DNA of 9,446 nucleotides, from contig JAUXIU010000028.1 in the NCBI GenBank assembly GCA_030620895.1, positions 1 to 9,446 of the forward strand, given 5' to 3'. This document shows, one piece after another, positions 6,495-9,446 of the stretch; position 1 is the stretch's first letter, and each line of letters opens with the position of its first letter. The notes under the pieces are model-generated. The model made no database searches and was not told the origin of the DNA. It saw only the letters and a list, made by a program, of their open reading frames with translations. The position numbers were made by a program, and so were the translations under genes. Origin of the DNA: Deltaproteobacteria bacterium (GTDB taxonomy: Bacteria; Desulfobacterota; GWC2-55-46; S146-70; JAUXIU01).

Positions 6495-6538
6495 GACGTA
6501 TTTTTTGCGAAACCTAAAGGTTTCGGCTACGTTCGTGC
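6491..6538. repeat. Long imperfect hairpin
   Basis: The outer stem GCACGACGTA (6491-6500) pairs with TACGTTCGTGC (6528-6538) with one bulged T at 6532. After an asymmetric internal loop (T-rich 6501-6507 against 6526-6527), an inner stem CGAAACCT (6508-6515) pairs with AGGTTTCG (6518-6525). There is no T-run on the 3' side, so a terminator role is uncertain. It could end the glmS transcript or be a REP-like element. Confidence 0.55.
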
Positions 6539-6655
6539 ATAATTTGGGTTTGTTTATTGGAATGACTGTTATATGATGCATCGCATATGGATATTGCAAC
6601 TTGGCTGTTTTGTTATGACTGTTGAATATCAACTTTAAAAGAATATGTCAAAAAC

Positions 6656-6677
6656 AAAAAATTGATTGCCTTATCTT
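6656..6677 (+). repeat. Left copy of a 22-bp perfect direct repeat
   Basis: Six A residues followed by TTGATTGCCTTATCTT, identical over 22 nt to 7980-8001. The next 7 bp (ATTTCCT, 6679-6685) are repeated inverted at 6695-6701 (AGGAAAT). TTGATT (6662-6667) with TAATAT (6686-6691) at 18-nt spacing is a weak promoter candidate for the HD-GYP gene. Confidence 0.85.
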
Positions 6678-6748
6678 GATTTCCTTAATATAGTAGGAAA
6701 TAATAGGTCCGAACGGGGCTTAATTCTAACTGCAAGAGAAATGTATTT

Positions 6749-7981
6749 ATGGTTAACCAGGATCAAAAACTTGCAAATATAATAAATCTGGGACGTGAGA
6801 TCTCCGAGATTATAGATGTCGATGTGCTCCTCGATAGAACCCTCCAAATAGCGAGGGACTTAACAAATGCAGATGCCGGTTCCATCTATATAAAAGAAAA
6901 CGACAAACTCAAATTCTACCACACACAAAACGATACCCTTCAAAAGAGGCTTCCTCCCGGGAAGAAGCTCATCTATTCCATCTTTTCGATACCTATTAAC
7001 AGCAGATCCATTGCCGGATGCTGTGCATCCGCCGGAGATATCCTCAATATTCCGGATGTACACAAATTACCCAAAGACGCTTCCTACTCGTTTGATAGTA
7101 AGTTCGATGAACTCTCGCACTATCACACTCGGTCGATGCTGACACTGCCTCTCAAAAACCAGTGGAAAGATATAATAGGTATCCTCCAGCTAATAAATGC
7201 CCAGGATGATGCAAAGAATATAATGGTATTTTCCAAAGAGGACGAATCTTTGATCATGCATTTCGCAAACCTGTCTGCTGGCGCTCTGGAAAGGGCCCAG
7301 CTTACAAGGGCCCTTATATTGAGGATGATAAAGATGGCAGAGCTCCGGGATCCTATGGAGACGGCCCCCCATGTAAACCGCGTTGCCGCTTATACGGTCG
7401 AGATCTACGAGGCCTGGGCAAGAAAACGTGGGATCTCAAGGGATGAGGTTCAGAAGAACAAGGATATCCTGAGGATGGCGGCCATGCTGCATGACGTGGG
7501 CAAGATGGCCGTAAGCGACCTGATACTTCAAAAACCCGCAAGACTTACAGATGAGGACAGGGAGGTAATGCAACAGCACACCTTTCTGGGGGCAAGGCTA
7601 TTTGCAGATCCTTATTCAAATTTTGACGAGGCAGCCTTTAAGGTGACGTTAAATCACCACGAGCGATGGGATGGCAACGGTTACCCGGGCCATATAAACC
7701 CCCTGACTGGCGAACCAATCCAGGGATACGAGACAAAGAATGGCAAGGCACGAGGGAAGAAGGGTGAAGAGATACACCACTACGGCCGCCTAGTAGCAAT
7801 CGCCGATGTCTATGATGCCCTATCCTCAAACAGGGTGTACAAGGAGGCGTGGAAAGAAGACCAGGTGTTTGATACCCTCATGCAGGATGCCGGTAAACAA
7901 TTTGATCCTGAGATGATCGAGGCCTTCTTCGATAGCATCGATGTTATACGCAATATAGCCGAACGGTATTCAGACAAGTAA
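6749..7981 (+). CDS. GAF and HD-GYP domain protein, putative cyclic-di-GMP phosphodiesterase
   Basis: A cytoplasmic signalling protein of 410 residues. An N-terminal GAF sensor domain (about 20-182) includes ADAGSIYI (41-48) and LTLPLKN (131-137). A short helix connects it to an HD-GYP domain with HVNR (208-211), HDVGK (248-252), H277, HHERWDGNGYPG (303-314), AIADVYDALSSNRVYKEAW (350-368) and FDPEMI (385-390). The metal-binding His/Asp residues and the GYP motif are intact, so hydrolysis of cyclic di-GMP is the expected activity. About 20 extra residues (314-339) lie between GYP and GEEI, compared with RpfG-type domains. No receiver domain or membrane anchor is present, so the input is probably a small ligand or partner at the GAF domain. 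ATG 6749 has a weak purine-rich ribosome site (AGAG, 6735-6738). The gene is flanked by a 22-bp direct repeat, whose right copy starts in its stop codon. Confidence 0.93.
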   Translation: MVNQDQKLANIINLGREISEIIDVDVLLDRTLQIARDLTNADAGSIYIKENDKLKFYHTQNDTLQKRLPPGKKLIYSIFSIPINSRSIAGCCASAGDILNIPDVHKLPKDASYSFDSKFDELSHYHTRSMLTLPLKNQWKDIIGILQLINAQDDAKNIMVFSKEDESLIMHFANLSAGALERAQLTRALILRMIKMAELRDPMETAPHVNRVAAYTVEIYEAWARKRGISRDEVQKNKDILRMAAMLHDVGKMAVSDLILQKPARLTDEDREVMQQHTFLGARLFADPYSNFDEAAFKVTLNHHERWDGNGYPGHINPLTGEPIQGYETKNGKARGKKGEEIHHYGRLVAIADVYDALSSNRVYKEAWKEDQVFDTLMQDAGKQFDPEMIEAFFDSIDVIRNIAERYSDK

Positions 7982-8001
7982 AAAATTGATTGCCTTATCT
8001 T
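7980..8001 (+). repeat. Right copy of the 22-bp perfect direct repeat
   Basis: Identical over 22 nt to 6656-6677. It begins with the last two bases of the HD-GYP stop codon and fills a third of the 62-nt gap between the convergent HD-GYP and NHL genes. No intrinsic terminator hairpin is seen in that gap (7982-8043). Confidence 0.85.
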
Positions 8002-8043
8002 TACCCTTGCTTTCTCCCATATATATTAAAAAAACATCTCTCT

Positions 8044-9018
8044 TTAATCAGCCATACGAAACATTAGAACCCTGTGATTTCCCCAATCTACCACATAGAT
8101 ATTCCCGTTACTACTCACCGCCACTCCGGTAGGACCGTTAAACTCACCTGAGCCTATTCCCATCTTTCCAAAGGAAGTTATATGCCCGCCTTCCTTATCG
8201 AATATCTGGACCCTGTTATTATAATAATCCGCCACATAGACATTTCCATCCTTGTCTAAGGCAATGCCTGACGAGACCCTGAACCTGCCTCTCCAGAACC
8301 CCATCCCGCCCCATTGGAGGAGATAATTGCCATCCACTGTAAATACCTGTACCCTATTATTGTAAGAATCCGAGACATATACCCTATCATCTGGCCCCAC
8401 CGCTATCTTGGCAGGATAGTAAAAGTCCCCGGGGTTTTCTTTGGAGAAGAGGGGAAAAAGAACAGATTTCACATTATTGACCTTATTCTGTTTGCCCCAC
8501 GTTGTAAGGAAGTTTCCATTACTGTTAAACTTCTGAACCCTGTGGTTGTAAAGGTCAACGGCATATATACTGCTCTTGGAATCTATAGCGATATCCGAAG
8601 GGGCATCGAACTCACCTTTGTCTTTTCCGTTTTCCCCCCACTTTAAAATAAATTTTCCCGAGTCGGTGAACTTCTGTATGTAATCTGTTTCATAGTCCGT
8701 TACATAAACAAACCCCTGGTTATCAACCGCTATGCCAGTGGGCTTTTGAAATTTGCCATCTCCATCGCCATTTCCTCCCCAGGTAAGAACAAACTTGCCG
8801 TCACTGGTAAATTTCTGGACCCTGAAATTTCTGACATCCGTTATATATACAAACCCTGAATCGTCCACTGCGATACCATAAGGCTCGTTGAACTGGCCGG
8901 GAGCGGAACCCTTAATACCCCAGCTTTTCAAAAATGTAACATTCAACTTGCTACCGCCAACGGCTGCGCCGGGGAAGAGGAATAAGATAAGGCTAATGCA
9001 AATTATCTTAAATTTCAT
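8044..9018 (-). CDS. Secreted NHL-repeat beta-propeller protein
   Basis: A 324-residue exported protein. The signal peptide is about residues 1-21 (MKFK, then a hydrophobic stretch ending GAAVGG). The rest is six NHL repeats of the form F..P.GIAVD..G.VYV.D..N.RVQ.F, at about 43-71, 90-118, 137-165, 199-226, 246-273 and 293-320. This predicts a complete six-bladed propeller in the periplasm or on the cell surface. Five spacings are 47-48 residues; between blades 3 and 4 there are about 14 extra residues (around 177-196). There are no catalytic residues or other domains, so a binding or scaffold role is most likely. It starts 3 nt after the HMA gene stop, with AGGTG as ribosome site, so it is almost certainly co-transcribed and coupled with that gene. 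Confidence 0.9.
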   Translation of the reverse strand: MKFKIICISLILFLFPGAAVGGSKLNVTFLKSWGIKGSAPGQFNEPYGIAVDDSGFVYITDVRNFRVQKFTSDGKFVLTWGGNGDGDGKFQKPTGIAVDNQGFVYVTDYETDYIQKFTDSGKFILKWGENGKDKGEFDAPSDIAIDSKSSIYAVDLYNHRVQKFNSNGNFLTTWGKQNKVNNVKSVLFPLFSKENPGDFYYPAKIAVGPDDRVYVSDSYNNRVQVFTVDGNYLLQWGGMGFWRGRFRVSSGIALDKDGNVYVADYYNNRVQIFDKEGGHITSFGKMGIGSGEFNGPTGVAVSSNGNIYVVDWGNHRVLMFRMAD

Positions 9019-9021
9019 ATA

Positions 9022-9330
9022 TTAATCACCTATCTCTTCAACCTCAATCTTCCTGGGCGTAAAGCCGGCCTCCTTAACGGCCTCTTCTATCTTGTCCACC
9101 CGAACATACTCTCTATCCTTAAAGATTATCTCGACTTTACCACCTTCTATATCGATTACCAGGTCATCAACCCCGTCCATCTTCTTTATCTTCTTTTCAA
9201 GACCGTAGGCGCAGAAAGGACAGGAAAGGCCGTCAACCCTTACTGTAACATTAGCTTCTCCAGCAAGGGTTATTGATGGATAAACGAAAACCGTCAGTGC
9301 AACTAAAAGGTTTATAAAAAATCTTTTCAT
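9022..9330 (-). CDS. Periplasmic heavy-metal-associated (HMA) domain protein
   Basis: A 102-residue exported protein. The signal peptide runs to about Ala23 (MKRFF, hydrophobic core, SITLA). One ferredoxin-fold HMA domain (about 26-93) carries the metal motif GLSCPFC (34-40; Cys37 and Cys40) and the usual ends VRVDGLSC and AVKEAGFTP. The architecture is like MerP: a small periplasmic soft-metal carrier for Cu, Hg or similar; the metal cannot be told from sequence. The motif has Ser-Cys-Pro-Phe-Cys in place of the common MTCxxC. A strong ribosome site (GGGGG) lies just upstream. It sits between an outer-membrane barrel gene (12 nt upstream) and the NHL gene (3 nt downstream), suggesting an envelope metal-handling operon. 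Confidence 0.88.
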   Translation of the reverse strand: MKRFFINLLVALTVFVYPSITLAGEANVTVRVDGLSCPFCAYGLEKKIKKMDGVDDLVIDIEGGKVEIIFKDREYVRVDKIEEAVKEAGFTPRKIEVEEIGD

Positions 9331-9342
9331 TTTGTATACCCC

Positions 9343-9446
9343 CTACAAATGCAGTTCTATGGAAAATAGCGCCCTGTAATCAACATCTTCCTGATTACCG
9401 TTTAGATCCTGTGATGCTGGTATTTGAACTCCGCCCTTAAACATCA
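9343..9446 (-). CDS. C-terminal end of an outer-membrane beta-barrel protein (partial)
   Basis: The open frame enters from the right edge and ends at TAG (9343-9345). The visible 33 residues are MFKGGVQIPASQDLNGNQED (20) followed by VDYRALFSIELHL; that first Met is internal, not a start. The final strand (YRALFSIELHL) alternates polar and hydrophobic residues and ends at the stop, as the closing strand of outer-membrane barrels does. The GVQIP...DYR pattern recalls PF13557-type putative porins/transporters, which is a tentative match. The stop lies 12 nt before the HMA start codon, so the two are probably one operon. The bulk of the gene is outside the window. Confidence 0.6.
   Translation of the reverse strand, partial: MFKGGVQIPASQDLNGNQEDVDYRALFSIELHL

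Larger units (their letters stand above)
6293..6748. other. Repeat-rich gene-free interval between glmS and the HD-GYP gene
   Basis: No credible coding frame is seen in these 456 nt. In order it holds: a small hairpin directly after the glmS stop (CAGGCT/AGCCTG, 6297-6310, no T-run); four GGGACTGTCCC-like palindromes (6313-6452); a heptamer tract (6453-6494); a long imperfect hairpin (6491-6538); two copies of ATGACTGTT around 6563 and 6616; the left copy of a 22-bp direct repeat (6656-6677); and a 7-bp inverted repeat (6679-6701). Confidence 0.7.

Noticed and set aside
6491..6538. The long bulged hairpin as an integron attC-like site making the HD-GYP gene a cassette.
   Set aside because: No integrase is present, core-site motifs were not found, and it stands 250 bp before the gene with no matching site after it.
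7015..7031. Perfect 7-bp inverted repeat CGGATGC/GCATCCG.
   Set aside because: It lies inside the GAF domain coding sequence in a G+C-rich stretch and fits codon choice; no sign of a regulatory role.

Overview
This 9.4-kb window reads as ordinary chromosomal DNA from a Gram-negative bacterium of moderate GC. The Gram-negative call rests on the C-terminal strand of an outer-membrane beta-barrel at the right edge and on two genes with Sec signal peptides. A gene that looks like the MXAN_5187-type family, a GAF/HD-GYP protein, an NHL-repeat periplasmic protein and G+C-rich palindromic intergenic repeats together suggest a deltaproteobacterial or Nitrospirota-like genome. That placement is inference; there is no rRNA or other firm marker.

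Layout, left to right. Positions 1-244 hold a good sigma70-type promoter and two G+C-rich hairpin elements in front of a CLC-family chloride transporter/channel (245-1684). Overlapping its end is a decayed mannosyl-3-phosphoglycerate phosphatase (1674-1890): it has lost its nucleophile Asp, its middle, its reading frame and its C-terminal half. A small thioredoxin-like [2Fe-2S] ferredoxin (1877-2191) follows. A minus-strand hypothetical gene (2208-2789) converges on the ferredoxin and diverges from glmU.

glmU (2914-4311) and glmS (4472-6292) form the core metabolic pair. GlmS makes glucosamine-6-phosphate; GlmU makes GlcNAc-1-P and then UDP-GlcNAc for peptidoglycan and LPS. The enzyme for the step between them (GlmM) is not in the window. 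The 160-bp gap between the two genes is built almost entirely of 7-bp repeat units, which have also supplied the last codons of glmU. A second heptamer tract, four GGGACTGTCCC-like palindromes and a long hairpin fill much of the 456-bp gap after glmS.

A GAF-HD-GYP signalling protein (6749-7981) is bracketed by a perfect 22-bp direct repeat (6656-6677 and 7980-8001). This is the least explained structural signal in the window. The right end carries a minus-strand gene run: outer-membrane beta-barrel (partial, 9343-9446), periplasmic HMA metal-binding protein (9022-9330), then a secreted six-blade NHL beta-propeller (8044-9018). The spacings of 12 and 3 nt indicate an envelope operon.

No tRNA, rRNA, CRISPR array, transposase or integrase was seen. 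The main items for a second look are the 22-bp repeat around the HD-GYP gene, the heptanucleotide arrays flanking glmS, the CLC protein with Val at the internal proton-glutamate position, and the phosphatase remnant.
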